DNA from: Pseudomonas fluorescens
Lineage (GTDB): Bacteria; Pseudomonadota; Gammaproteobacteria; Pseudomonadales; Pseudomonadaceae
Length of the DNA stretch: 64,000 nucleotides
Direction: 5' to 3'
NCBI RefSeq assembly: GCF_900215245.1
Contig: NZ_LT907842.1
Coordinates: forward strand, 6,076,001-6,140,000
This document shows positions 25,361 through 34,321 of the stretch, piece after piece. The translations under genes were made by a program, and so were the position numbers. Below the pieces are notes generated by a model, which was given only the letters and a program-made list of their open reading frames with translations, was not told the DNA's origin and did no database searches. The stretch's first letter is position 1; every line of letters starts with the position of its first letter.

Positions 25361-26074
25361 ATGGACTTATTCTCTATACCTCCAACAGTTTATGTTGCTT
25401 TAGGCGCAATTATTGCTGCGCTTCTAGCTGGCTTCTTCTCCTATGTGAACTTAGTTAGCGCGAAAGAAAATAAAGTTTCAGAGTTCAGATTGGCTTGGAT
25501 TGATGGCTTACGAGAAGAGGTATCAGCATTCACCGCCGCGATACAGGTTTTAGCTAAACACGAAGAAACCTTTATGGACCTACGACAAAATACATGGCCC
25601 AATGTTAGCGAATACGACCTGGAAGTAAAATGGATTGAAAAATCTGAATCTCTGTTTTCGAAATGTATTGAAAACATGTCAAAAATTCAGCTACGCCTCA
25701 ACCCGGACCATGTAAAACTTTTAAAGGGCCACGAATCAAACTTAATGGACGCTCTAAAACTCTCCAGAGATTGCTTCAATAATAGTGATTATGCCGGCGC
25801 ACTGAATGGGTGCGAAGCTATTAGAGACACGGCCGCCCCCTTGCTGAAGCAAACTTGGGAAACAGTAAAGTTAGGTGAGCTGGGCTATAGGAAAATCAGA
25901 AAATATGCGTTATTCACTGTAGCTGGCGGCTTCTACCTAATATTTACAATATCCATAATACTCGGCGCCTACGCAATGCTAGCTAGAACACCAACGAAAG
26001 AAGGTATCGATGCGAGCCAAGCGACTCACTCAAACTCAGCCCACAGCTCTGAGCAGCAAGCTAACACTAAATAA
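25361..26074 (+). CDS. Two-pass membrane protein cargo, opposite strand, AT-rich
   Basis: 237 aa. TM1 near residues 9-29 (YVALGAIIAALLAGFFSYVN) is followed by KENKVSEFRLAWIDGLREEV, a helical cytoplasmic region of about 150 residues, then TM2 (LFTVAGGFYLIFTISIILGA) and a Ser/Thr-rich tail. It runs against the surrounding tail genes and its codons are visibly richer in A/T, both signs of later insertion. The SEFRxxWI(D/N)xLR element recalls membrane proteins I have seen near phage-defence genes. It could act in superinfection exclusion; not proven. Confidence 0.7.
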   Translation: MDLFSIPPTVYVALGAIIAALLAGFFSYVNLVSAKENKVSEFRLAWIDGLREEVSAFTAAIQVLAKHEETFMDLRQNTWPNVSEYDLEVKWIEKSESLFSKCIENMSKIQLRLNPDHVKLLKGHESNLMDALKLSRDCFNNSDYAGALNGCEAIRDTAAPLLKQTWETVKLGELGYRKIRKYALFTVAGGFYLIFTISIILGAYAMLARTPTKEGIDASQATHSNSAHSSEQQANTK

Positions 26075-26150
26075 TTTATGAACCTCAAACATCCAGCAGC
26101 GTGACTAATTCAAGCTCGCCCATCAAGCGAATCTATTAAAAACGTAAAAT

Positions 26151-26900
26151 TTATTTGGTTTGCCTTAATATCAGCCTAGCTCTATCTGACCAAGGGCCGC
26201 CGTAGACAATGATCTCGGACGGCCTGCCGTACAGGTGGTGCAACAGGAACGGGCCTGGGCCGAAAACACCTGAATCCTCACCAGGCAGTGACGGATCGGT
26301 GCCAAGGTAAATACCAGCGTGATTCGGATGAACTGTCCGGCCAACCTGCATTACGATCATGTCACCGCGTTGCGGTCGATCAACGCGCACAAAGCCGGCT
26401 GCCAAGTAATGTTGCTCATACAGGCTGGCGTTCTCCGCACTCTCCCACCAACCATCAGTGCGCTGGAAGGCCTCGAACTCAATCCCCCATTCCCGCTTAT
26501 ACCAATCTGCGCAGACCTGCCAGCAGTCCCATGCAGCGTGTACGAACGGCCGTTTGAGCAGCGGCGTGCTGCCCGTGGGAGTTATCGTGCGCATGTCGCC
26601 CTCGGGCCAAGACAGGATGTGCCATGGCAAAGCCGTGGCCTCACACATGGCCAAGTCATGCGGTGAGGGCCTGCTGGTGGCGTCCGGGTGCGAGTGGACT
26701 ATGCCGATCACCTCGCCCAAGTCTTCCGCCGCGGCGTAGTCCTCAGGATCGAGCCGGAACTCTTCGTTCGGCTCCGCGGCGACGTTTTGGCACGGGAGGT
26801 ACTTCTGCGCCCGCCCAACGGCCAGCAGCAGTCCGCAGCACTCTTTCGGGTACTGCGCCGCCGCGTGCGCCTGGATGGCTGCAACAATGTGCTTGCGCAT
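26151..26900 (-). CDS. Tail assembly protein K (JAMM + NlpC/P60)
   Basis: 249 aa from ATG 26900. The N-terminal Mov34/MPN (JAMM) metalloprotease shows as VIGIVHSHPDATSRPSPHDL (HSHPD 69-73 with downstream Ser and Asp ligands). The C-terminal NlpC/P60 peptidase shows WDCWQVCADWY (catalytic Cys126) and VHPNHAGIYLG (catalytic His). Lambda gpK has the same two domains and acts in tail-tip assembly and probably wall cutting. Confidence 0.9.
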   Translation of the reverse strand: MRKHIVAAIQAHAAAQYPKECCGLLLAVGRAQKYLPCQNVAAEPNEEFRLDPEDYAAAEDLGEVIGIVHSHPDATSRPSPHDLAMCEATALPWHILSWPEGDMRTITPTGSTPLLKRPFVHAAWDCWQVCADWYKREWGIEFEAFQRTDGWWESAENASLYEQHYLAAGFVRVDRPQRGDMIVMQVGRTVHPNHAGIYLGTDPSLPGEDSGVFGPGPFLLHHLYGRPSEIIVYGGPWSDRARLILRQTK

Positions 26901-26902
26901 GG

Positions 26903-27655
26903 TCAGCTCCGGGCAATCAGGGAGACGGCGGGGAATCCGCCGAAGGAGAGTTCGTTGTTCTCGCCGAATCGCAACTTGCAGGACGACAGGCAGCCCTTGC
27001 ACTGATCCTTGGCCGGATCATCCGTGGGGTTGTCTTCATCGTCGAACATGGCCGTGCCGGTGTAGCCGCAGTCCGGCCCTCGGTAACCATTGGTCATGGC
27101 CCAGTGGCAGAACGTCGTCATCTGGCGCCCGGGAAGTCCATGGTTGTCGATCTCACCCGGGGACGACAGCTCCCAGACCACCGCCTCGCCGTCCTCGCTG
27201 GTTTTCTGGTCGATGTACCAGATCTCCAGCGCCTCCTGGGTCGGATTGGCGGTTGGGTTGCCCTCGGGGAAATTGGCGGCGTCTAGGTACTGGGCCAGCG
27301 TCTCGCGGACAGTCAGCTTGAACTTGAGCATATCCTCGAAGGCCAGGCACAACGCCGTGACGCGCCCGTTGACGTTGGCGGCAGCGAAAGTCGGCCGAGA
27401 GGCGGTGCCGTCGCTGCTCGAGGAGATACCCTCAATCTGCACCGGCCAGGCCGCGTACTCCTGGCCCTGCCAGATAATCGACTTGGCGGGCAGTTCCTCT
27501 TCTGAGCCCTCGTAGGCCAGCAATTCCTCTGGCGTGTGCGGGATAGCATGACCGTGGAAGCGCAGGTAATCGGCGCCGTATTCGGTACCGTCAATTTCGA
27601 ACAGGCGAATCTCGCCGCCGGGCTCCAGTTTCTGGATGTCCGTGATCAGTGCCAT
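26903..27655 (-). CDS. Minor tail protein L
   Basis: 250 aa. Opening MALITDIQKLEPGGEIRLFE and body match gpL. Cys residues in FCHW, DCGYTG and QCKGCLSSCKLRFG form a cluster like the Fe-S ligands of lambda gpL. It connects tail tip and tube. Two bases separate it from K. Confidence 0.9.
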   Translation of the reverse strand: MALITDIQKLEPGGEIRLFEIDGTEYGADYLRFHGHAIPHTPEELLAYEGSEEELPAKSIIWQGQEYAAWPVQIEGISSSSDGTASRPTFAAANVNGRVTALCLAFEDMLKFKLTVRETLAQYLDAANFPEGNPTANPTQEALEIWYIDQKTSEDGEAVVWELSSPGEIDNHGLPGRQMTTFCHWAMTNGYRGPDCGYTGTAMFDDEDNPTDDPAKDQCKGCLSSCKLRFGENNELSFGGFPAVSLIARS

Positions 27656-27666
27656 GGGTGGTTATC

Positions 27667-28005
27667 TCAGGGATGAAAGGTTTGCTGGAAAGTCGCGGTG
27701 ATGGCGTAGACCTGGCCGCCGCGGTGCACTGGCTTGTAGCCGTTGCACTTGTAGAGACCAAGCTCGCCGAGGGGCGGCGTCCAGAGAAAGCCTTTTGCCC
27801 CTTTATGCCTGTCGAGGAACTTCCTGATCTCCAGGATTCGCGCGCCCATACCGGTAAACGTCACCGGCCAGGATTCCGACTGATTGTTCAGTCCATCCTC
27901 GACCGACTGCTCATAGCCATCGCCGAACTTTTTGGTCCGGACGCGCTGGGTAATCTCCCCTTCCGCGCCCTTCTCCGTCGCCCATGTAAATCGTTCGATT
28001 GCCAT
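27667..28005 (-). CDS. Minor tail protein M
   Basis: 112 aa, the length of lambda gpM. Contains KKFGDGYEQSVEDGLNNQSE, a well-known motif of the family, and ends with ITATFQQTFHP. Its ATG overlaps the tape-measure stop (TGATG). It caps the tape measure at the distal tail. Confidence 0.9.
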   Translation of the reverse strand: MAIERFTWATEKGAEGEITQRVRTKKFGDGYEQSVEDGLNNQSESWPVTFTGMGARILEIRKFLDRHKGAKGFLWTPPLGELGLYKCNGYKPVHRGGQVYAITATFQQTFHP

Positions 28006-31000
28006 CAGCGCCCCTTGATTGCTTTGTTGATGACGCCGCCTTGCCCCATGTCCTTGTTGCGCATCTGCTGGTACTTCTGCTCAACGAACGCGGCCAGCTC
28101 TTTGCCGAACAGGTCGTAGCCAGGTGCGTCTGCACTCGATGAGGCGTTGCCGTCGCCATCGATGTGCACCTCGACATTGATCTGCGTTCCTCCGGCCCCA
28201 CCACCACCCATTGCCATTACGCCAAGCTTGCCGCTGGAAGTTCGAGTCAGCGGCATGATCGCCTCTGCTCCAGCCTCCCCCATAACGCCGGTTTTGCCGT
28301 TGGCCATGCCAAAAGCTGTGGGTTTACTGACGACCGAGTTGGTGAAAGCGCCGCCTTCGGCGAACATCTGCACACCGCCCGACCAGGCGCCACCTGAGGC
28401 TTGTGGGAAGTACGAACCGGAATAGCCGCCAGCCGAGGCCCCAAGGTTAGAAGACGCGGCACCAGCAGACCCGGCCGCCAGTCCGTTGCCGCCGGCCGCG
28501 CTACCACCGAGGTAACTCGCTGCCGAGCCCACCAGGCTGCTCAGCAATGCTGAACTCGCCTGGCGTGTTGCAATGCGAGCCATATCAGCGAGAACCGACT
28601 TCGTGAAGTCAGCAAACGAGAACTTACCAGTCGTGGCGAAGTTGACGACGGCGTCTTCCATGGAGCTGAAGGCTTTGCCGAACAGGCTTTTCGTCTGCCC
28701 AGCGACGTTTCGTGCCGAGTCCAGGTAGTTATTCCACGCTGCTGTCGCACCTTTGGTCCAATCGCCCTGGGCATTCTCCACGTCCGCGTAGTTCTGTCGG
28801 ATCTGGTCAGTGGCAGCCTTGTTCGCGTCGGCGAGCGCCTGCGACTTACGCTTGAACTCTTCCTCCGACATGTTCCGCGACGGGTCAGACTTTTGGTTGG
28901 CCAGCTCCAGCGACTGCTGAGCAAACCGGTCCTGCTGGCTGTTCAGCTCGCCGCTGAGTGCGTTCTGGCGGTCACCCTGACCCACGCCGAGAACCGCGCG
29001 CTGGCCGGCAAGCTCCAGGGCTCGCTGTTGCTGGCCCAGAGCCTGCACGTAGGTGCTGATCGCGCGCTCTTGCTTGGCCAGGCGCCCGGTCTCGTTGGTC
29101 GCCAGGACTTCAAGCTGACTGTCAGCGTCCTTCTGCGCTTTGACCATCCCTGCGCGCGCGTCAGCGATCTTCTGGTCCAGCTGGATGCTCTGCGCGGCAG
29201 TGGTGGACTTCTTGCCCTTGGCGTCCTCCAGAGCGGATATCTCGGCCTCGTAGGCCGCCGTTACCTGGTCGCGCTCATTACCAATCAGGGCTTGGCGCCG
29301 TAACAGGTAGTCTGCCTCTGAAATAAGCCCAAACTTTTGCGCCGCGTCCAACTGCTTCTGGTAGTTTTTGTAGTCGGTAGCGATGGCCGCGAGGTTGTTC
29401 TTCGCGTCATTGAAGCCGGTCAGATCCACGCTGCCGGCAGCAACCGCGGGGTCTTTGTTCTTGTCCTTAATGTTTTGGATCGTCTTAGCCACATAATCTG
29501 GCTGGACGAGCGGACTGTCCGGGTTTGCTTTGCGGAGATTTTCGACGGACCGCTGGTAATCTTTGATCAGCTTATTGCGCTTCTCTGCATTGGTCAGGTT
29601 TGAATCGCTGATTGCCTTGAGCTTCTGCTCGGCATCAATCCCTTCTTGCTGAACACGCACCTGATCCTCTTGGGCTTTGGTTCGCTGACCGCCAACAAAG
29701 ACCATAAGCTGAAGCTGATACAGTTCCTTCTCAGAAGCCGCGAGTTTCTTTTGGGCGTCAGTGTCATCCGGGTCAGCTTTGAGCACGCTTCGAGCGTAAG
29801 CCGCACTTTGGGTGAGTTCAGCGATCCTTTTGGCCGGCCCTTCATCGCGACCAATATTTTTTATCGCGTCGAGGGACTTCTTGGCCTCATCCGTGATGCC
29901 TTTCCACGCCCTTTCGATAGTGCCGAGATTCTGAGTGATCTCACCAGCCCTGCCCTTTACGGTGTCGGCGTAAGTGTCGGTCAAAAGCTTCGCTGCACCA
30001 ATGGTGTCGCCCTGCTCCTTAAGCGCAACAATCTGTGAGTAAACCGAGGCGGTCAGGAAGTGATACTGATCATTCAGAGACTTCGCAGCAGCAACTGGGT
30101 CCTCAGCAATCTTGACGAACTCCGCTACCGTCGCGTCTACAGACTTCCCCGTCGCTTTCTCCATCGCCAAGGCGGCTTCTGAAATTTCAACGAAGCTCGC
30201 ACCCGCAATCTTTCCATTGCCTGCCAGCGTCGACAGCACCTCTGCGGCCTGGCCAGTAGTACCGACCGTTGCGCTGATCTGACGCGCCATATCGCTCAGT
30301 TGGCCCGCACTCACACCGGCATAATTGCCTGTGAGGATCAGCGCCTTGTTGTAGTTATCTTGCTCCTCACTGCCTTGATGGTAGGCGTATGCAAGACCGC
30401 CTACGGCGGCGGTAGCCAGAGCCAGCGGTGTCAGGATGGCAAGCAAGCCAACAGCCCCTGCGCCCGCGCCAGCGCCCAACTGAGCCACGGCGCGAACACC
30501 ACTACCCCAGTCGCCCGAAGACAATGCATTGCCCAACTGAACAACGTTTTCCTGAGCTTGCCGAGTGCCCAGGCGCAGCTTATCGAAACCGGTATTGGTT
30601 TTTTCGAGCTTTGCGTAATCCTTATCGATATTGCTCAGGGCTTTGTTGTAATCCTCCTGGCTCAAGCGCCCAGCATCCAGATGTTTGCCCAGTTGCTCTA
30701 CCTGGGTATCCAGCTTGGCCAGGGCCGCGCGAGCCGGGTCGATGGCACCCAACAGACTGTTGAGGGCCTTCTGCTCATCCATGGCCGACTTGGCCAAGGC
30801 CACCTGCTGCTTGTCGAGCTGAGCCGAGATCTTCGCTGCCTCGGCCTCGCCATAGGCGCCGGTCTTGGTCAGCTTGGCGAGAGCGTCGCGCTGCTTTGCC
30901 AGGTCCTGGGTGGTTTTGGCGCTGGTAGACAGCGACTTTTCCAGCGCCTGCATTTCGTTCATCAGCGAAACGGCAGACTGCTCGGCCCGGCCTCCGGCCT

Positions 31001-31079
31001 TGGCCATATCATCCAGGCTCGTTTTAGCCTGGATTGCATCGGCCGAGTCGATCTTGACGCCGAGTTCTGCAATGTTCAT
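28005..31079 (-). CDS. Tail tape measure protein
   Basis: 1024 aa, largely helical with long coiled coils in the first 200 residues (SLMNEMQALEKSLSTSAKTT, then LAKLTKTGAYGEAEAAKISA), a hydrophobic Gly/Ala-rich section near 205-240, and a lambda-family C-terminus (SSMEDAVVNFATTGKFSFAD, the tape-measure C-terminal domain, then the GGxxG-rich region and AEAIMPLTRTSSGKLGV). Length sets tail length. Ribosome site AAGGTGAG. Confidence 0.94.
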   Translation of the reverse strand: MNIAELGVKIDSADAIQAKTSLDDMAKAGGRAEQSAVSLMNEMQALEKSLSTSAKTTQDLAKQRDALAKLTKTGAYGEAEAAKISAQLDKQQVALAKSAMDEQKALNSLLGAIDPARAALAKLDTQVEQLGKHLDAGRLSQEDYNKALSNIDKDYAKLEKTNTGFDKLRLGTRQAQENVVQLGNALSSGDWGSGVRAVAQLGAGAGAGAVGLLAILTPLALATAAVGGLAYAYHQGSEEQDNYNKALILTGNYAGVSAGQLSDMARQISATVGTTGQAAEVLSTLAGNGKIAGASFVEISEAALAMEKATGKSVDATVAEFVKIAEDPVAAAKSLNDQYHFLTASVYSQIVALKEQGDTIGAAKLLTDTYADTVKGRAGEITQNLGTIERAWKGITDEAKKSLDAIKNIGRDEGPAKRIAELTQSAAYARSVLKADPDDTDAQKKLAASEKELYQLQLMVFVGGQRTKAQEDQVRVQQEGIDAEQKLKAISDSNLTNAEKRNKLIKDYQRSVENLRKANPDSPLVQPDYVAKTIQNIKDKNKDPAVAAGSVDLTGFNDAKNNLAAIATDYKNYQKQLDAAQKFGLISEADYLLRRQALIGNERDQVTAAYEAEISALEDAKGKKSTTAAQSIQLDQKIADARAGMVKAQKDADSQLEVLATNETGRLAKQERAISTYVQALGQQQRALELAGQRAVLGVGQGDRQNALSGELNSQQDRFAQQSLELANQKSDPSRNMSEEEFKRKSQALADANKAATDQIRQNYADVENAQGDWTKGATAAWNNYLDSARNVAGQTKSLFGKAFSSMEDAVVNFATTGKFSFADFTKSVLADMARIATRQASSALLSSLVGSAASYLGGSAAGGNGLAAGSAGAASSNLGASAGGYSGSYFPQASGGAWSGGVQMFAEGGAFTNSVVSKPTAFGMANGKTGVMGEAGAEAIMPLTRTSSGKLGVMAMGGGGAGGTQINVEVHIDGDGNASSSADAPGYDLFGKELAAFVEQKYQQMRNKDMGQGGVINKAIKGR

Positions 31080-31106
31080 CGACTCACCTTGAATAAGTGC
31101 CCGTGG

Positions 31107-31807
31107 TTACGGGCTGTTTTCCCTTTCCTCCGCCATGACGCGCAGGGCTTCGCCTTCCAGCACCTGAATGTCAGGGAAGATTTCAGCGAGTTTCTTTTTC
31201 TTGATGCCGAGGAACCCGGCTACGTCGAGGATGCAGGTGTAGTCGAGACCGATCGCGCCGCCGGCGCCCACCCGCCACTGAGTCGACATCCGGTTGAACA
31301 GGAAGAACGCCGGCCAGTTGCAGGGCCATACCTCGGTCACCTCCTCAAGGTCACCCGGGGAAAGCCCAAACAGACCCATCAGTTCAGCAGGTGCCGCCGG
31401 CGCGTAGAGTGCGCGGGCGGCGTCTGTCAGTTTCCCAGGCGGGCCTGGCTGAATGCGTTCTGGTAGGCGTTCACAACTGCCTCAGCAGCGCCCTGGCAGG
31501 ACTTCACCAATGCCAGGATGCTCTTATCGTCGAACTTGTCATCGAAGCCCCAGCCGACCACCAGGTCCTTGATTTGCTGCGCTTGCTGCTCAGTGTCAGC
31601 GGCTACGATTTCGGAAAGCGTAGGCTTATCGCCGAGGGCGGCCTGTGCCTCGTCACGCTTCAGGGTCCATTCATCGAACAAGGCGGCAAGCCCTGGACGA
31701 TCCCGATACTTGAAGGTGAACTCGATCTTCTCGGGCTCGCCCCCAACGATAGGGATCGACACGAAGGCCTTGAACGTCGGGTTCTGGGCGATTCTGATCT
31801 TTGCCAT
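31107..31807 (-). CDS. Tail chaperone GT fusion made by -1 frameshift
   Basis: Ribosomes that slip -1 at G-GGA-AAC (31436-31430) continue past the G stop, reading LTDAARALYAPAAPAELMGL straight into the DUF1799-type T domain (GLFGLSPGDLEEVTEVWPCN to MAEERENSP). The fused product is 233 aa, and the nucleotide count fits exactly one base re-read. In lambda, G and GT recruit tube subunits to the tape measure. The T domain is not expected to be made alone: the ATG at 31379 has no ribosome site. Confidence 0.88.
31427..31807 (-). CDS. Tail assembly chaperone G
   Basis: 126 aa, ending ...FSQARLGN and TGA at 31427. Phage tail assembly chaperone family: opening IRIAQNPTFKAFVSIPIVGG, then FTFKYRDRPGLAALFDEW. 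Acidic helical second half. The slippery heptamer is the last sense codons before the stop, so this is the unshifted product. Confidence 0.9.
   Translation of the reverse strand: MAKIRIAQNPTFKAFVSIPIVGGEPEKIEFTFKYRDRPGLAALFDEWTLKRDEAQAALGDKPTLSEIVAADTEQQAQQIKDLVVGWGFDDKFDDKSILALVKSCQGAAEAVVNAYQNAFSQARLGN
31430..31436 (-). promoter_or_regulatory. -1 programmed frameshift heptamer G-GGA-AAC
   Basis: Fits X-XXY-YYZ and lies directly before the UGA of the G gene. Lambda uses G-GGA-AAG at the same place. Confidence 0.88.
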
Positions 31808-31810
31808 GGG

Positions 31811-32467
31811 TTATGCCACCGCAGTCAGGTAACGGGTCGGTTCGCCCTGCAGCGCCAGGTTCACGGTCCGGGTCAGCAAGTTGCTGCGAGACACAGTCGG
31901 CTGGTTGGAGAACGAGGTGAAGGCGCCGTAGAACAGCGTGTCGTTGCCCGGCAGGTTCAGGCGCGCGGCCTGAATGGTCTGGCTGGCATCCGCCGCACGC
32001 AGGATGGCGTTGAACGCCTGCCCCGGGTCATCAGCGATGGTCAGCGCCAGGCTCGCGGCAGCCTTGTCAGTTGGCATTTGGCGGCCCTGCTTGTCTTCCA
32101 GGAACACCACGTCCAGATAGTTCTGGGTGCCACCGGCGAAAGCCACATCGGTGATTTGCGGAATCTGCACCCAGGCCAGCACCTTCTTCAGCGAGCCGAT
32201 GCCAGAGCCCGCCGGGTAAACCTGCAGGTCAGTGGTGTCAATTCCTTCCAGGGTGACGGCGGTAGCAGTAGCAGCTTTGACGCGGACAACCCGATTGCCC
32301 AGGCGAGTCCAGCCGGAAGTGACGATCACGATATCGCCAGCAGCGAGCGTGCCGCCAGTTACGGTGGCCACGGCCTCAGCCGCGTTGCTCAGCGCCGAAA
32401 ATGGGATGTCCGGGCCATAGGTGGCGCCGTGCTGGAAGGTGCCGCCGTCCGGAATTTTGTAGCCCAT
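31811..32467 (-). CDS. Major tail tube protein
   Basis: 218 aa from ATG 32467 (AGAGGAAATACCC upstream). MGYKIPDGGTFQHGATYGPD opening; beta-sheet core with GDIVIVTSGWTRLGNRVVRV and FAGGTQNYLDVVFLEDKQGR. Position between the chaperone and tail-completion genes and the length match lambda gpV-type tube proteins, though here without a clear Ig-like tail. It forms the stacked hexamer tube. Confidence 0.82.
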   Translation of the reverse strand: MGYKIPDGGTFQHGATYGPDIPFSALSNAAEAVATVTGGTLAAGDIVIVTSGWTRLGNRVVRVKAATATAVTLEGIDTTDLQVYPAGSGIGSLKKVLAWVQIPQITDVAFAGGTQNYLDVVFLEDKQGRQMPTDKAAASLALTIADDPGQAFNAILRAADASQTIQAARLNLPGNDTLFYGAFTSFSNQPTVSRSNLLTRTVNLALQGEPTRYLTAVA

Positions 32468-32491
32468 GGGTATTTCCTCTTTGCAGATATG

Positions 32492-32515
32492 AAAAAACCC
32501 GCTCGATGGCGGGTT
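32492..32515 (-). terminator. Intrinsic terminator-like hairpin inside late operon
   Basis: Leftward AACCCGC-CATCGA-GCGGGTT with T6, between the tail terminator gene and the tail tube gene. Confidence 0.65.
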
Positions 32516-32539
32516 CGTGGGGTTGCCCAATGGGCGGGA

Positions 32540-32956
32540 TCAGTTGGTGTCGGCTCGGTACAAGAACGAAACTGGAACGGTATAAGTTGAATCGCCTGTG
32601 ATGCCGGGCGCTGGGTCAACTGGCGACATGATCACCACGGTGACCAAGCCCTTCGTGTCCCTGGCATATAGCGGGAACAGGTCAACCAGTTCGGTGGTGA
32701 TTGGGTTGGTCTTGGTCTTGCCAGTACCCGCCGGCGCGATAATGCTGACCTGAAACACGCCGGTGTACAGCCGGTGATCGCCGCCGAGCGTGTTGCTTGC
32801 GGTATCCCCAGGGATGGTGAAGGCTCGCAGGTAGGTCTCGCCATCCGCCGGCGTGTAGGCCGTGTTCTCGAACACGATCTTCAGCTTTTCCGACCTTGCA
32901 GCGTTCCAGACGATGAGCTTGGCCTCGTAGATCGAAGCGATGATTGCGTGACTCAT
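32540..32956 (-). CDS. Tail terminator-like protein (DUF4128 type)
   Basis: 138 aa. IIASIYEAKLIVWNAARSEK start, then TPADGETYLRAFTIPGD and GDHRLYTGVFQVSIIAPAGT match the DUF4128/tail-terminator fold (lambda gpU analogue). It closes the tail tube before head joining. Overlaps the upstream gene by 4 bases. Confidence 0.8.
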   Translation of the reverse strand: MSHAIIASIYEAKLIVWNAARSEKLKIVFENTAYTPADGETYLRAFTIPGDTASNTLGGDHRLYTGVFQVSIIAPAGTGKTKTNPITTELVDLFPLYARDTKGLVTVVIMSPVDPAPGITGDSTYTVPVSFLYRADTN

Positions 32957-33537
32957 ACCTGGTTGTTCCTGATAGCCTCCAACACGATCTGCTGAAAGCG
33001 AGCCACGGTGACCCGAACCATGCCGCCGGGGGCCTGGGTGGAATGGCCGAACTCCAGCGGAATGGCATAGGGCAAGTTATTAATGATGTAGGCCATCTGG
33101 CCGGCGCTGAAGTCGCTCATCGCGGCCACCAGCGCCGCAGTGGTTTCGGCGCCGCTCGGGTCTACCTCGTCAAAGGTGACGTTCTCGACCACGCTGAGCG
33201 ATATGTGCCAGTTCGCACGGAACCGGCCGCCGACGTAGCCTTCAGGCGCCTTGATGTCCATGCCGTCGTTGAGCTTACGGCCTTTCTTCAAGCTGCCGCC
33301 TTTCGTGAGGTTGGCCGGATCACTGCGCAGCGCGCTGTTGTGGTCGTCGACGGCCTTGTTGTACTGCGTCGCCACGGCATTCTGCGCCCAGATCTCCGGG
33401 TTACCCACGGGAGACATGCGAATCAGGCTGCTGCCGACCTCGATGATGATCTCGCGCACACTGGCGTCGATTGCCTCACTGGTTTGGGCGGCGAACTCAG
33501 CCAGGCTCAGGGCGAAGCTGCCGGACTGAGTCGCCAT
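32953..33537 (-). CDS. HK97 gp10-like tail completion protein
   Basis: 194 aa. Helical start (FAAQTSEAIDASVREIIIEV), the RMSPVGNPEIW section, GGRFRANWHISLSVVENVTF and IINNLPYAIPLEFGHSTQAP are typical of HK97 gp10/lambda Z-like proteins that complete the tail at the neck. Gene order supports this. Confidence 0.8.
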   Translation of the reverse strand: MATQSGSFALSLAEFAAQTSEAIDASVREIIIEVGSSLIRMSPVGNPEIWAQNAVATQYNKAVDDHNSALRSDPANLTKGGSLKKGRKLNDGMDIKAPEGYVGGRFRANWHISLSVVENVTFDEVDPSGAETTAALVAAMSDFSAGQMAYIINNLPYAIPLEFGHSTQAPGGMVRVTVARFQQIVLEAIRNNQV

Positions 33538-33538
33538 G

Positions 33539-33931
33539 TCACTTCCTCAGCTGAGCTGTCCAGGTGGCATCTGCCGGATCCGCAGACACGTTCATCACCC
33601 GGAGCCCGTTGACGATATCGCCAATGGCCGGAGAAGCAGGTACCGCTGTCGGCACTCCGGCCTCAGACACGAATAGTTCGTTTTGCAGCACCAGCAGCTT
33701 TTTGTCGGTGGTCTGGATGAGGGAACCGTCGATTTCCTTGGAAAGGTAAATGCCCAGAACGCCGCGCCCCACGTACGTTACGGTGGTCTCCGGCGTCTCG
33801 CCGCCCAGGTCGGGGTCATACTCGCCCGCTACCTTGCGCACGCCTGTCACCGGCTTGACCGCGTCGGCCAGGCCGTCAGGGTCGTCGAACGCGTCGGCCA
33901 TTTCAGCCTGAATTTCTTCACGCATGCCCAT
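33539..33931 (-). CDS. Head-tail joining protein, unknown subtype
   Basis: 130 aa. REEIQAEMADAFDDPDGLAD then VTYVGRGVLGIYLSKEIDGS and ADPADATWTAQLRK at the end: a small beta protein at the head-closure position of siphoviruses. No sure family name; such genes are often just listed as hypothetical. Confidence 0.6.
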   Translation of the reverse strand: MGMREEIQAEMADAFDDPDGLADAVKPVTGVRKVAGEYDPDLGGETPETTVTYVGRGVLGIYLSKEIDGSLIQTTDKKLLVLQNELFVSEAGVPTAVPASPAIGDIVNGLRVMNVSADPADATWTAQLRK

Positions 33932-33933
33932 GA

Positions 33934-34311
33934 TCAGATCCTTTTCAGCATCATCACGCCGGAGCGCTTAATCCAAGGTGCCAGCAGCGCCAGGGCGAAG
34001 TTGACGCCCGCCGACTGATCGGTAGAGCCTGCCACGTAGGTCTTGCTCACGGACGTACCGGACTGAGCCGATACAGTCTTGCTCTGCACTTCCTTCTGCG
34101 TGGACGTGTACAACTTGCCCGCCGCCGCCTCTTTGGCGACCTGGGTGCCGGCTGTTTTGATCTCGGCCGGAACCGGATCGGGAACAGCCCGCTTAATCTT
34201 GGCGGTGAGCCAGGCATTGGCCATGGTCACAGCAAGGACCGGATCACCGGTGCCAGCCCAGTCAGGACCCAGCGAGGCATCAACATCGGCAACGGTGATG
34301 AAGTCGGTCAT
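33934..34311 (-). CDS. Head-tail connector-like protein
   Basis: 125 aa, helical. TVADVDASLGPDWAGTGDPV and MANAWLTAKIKRAVPDPVPA suggest a gp6-like adaptor. The Ser/Thr-rich middle (TSTQKEVQSKTVSAQSGTSV) is seen in connector proteins of Pseudomonas phages. Position between capsid and tail genes supports a neck role. Confidence 0.6.
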   Translation of the reverse strand: MTDFITVADVDASLGPDWAGTGDPVLAVTMANAWLTAKIKRAVPDPVPAEIKTAGTQVAKEAAAGKLYTSTQKEVQSKTVSAQSGTSVSKTYVAGSTDQSAGVNFALALLAPWIKRSGVMMLKRI

Positions 34312-34321
34312 GTGTTTGTCC

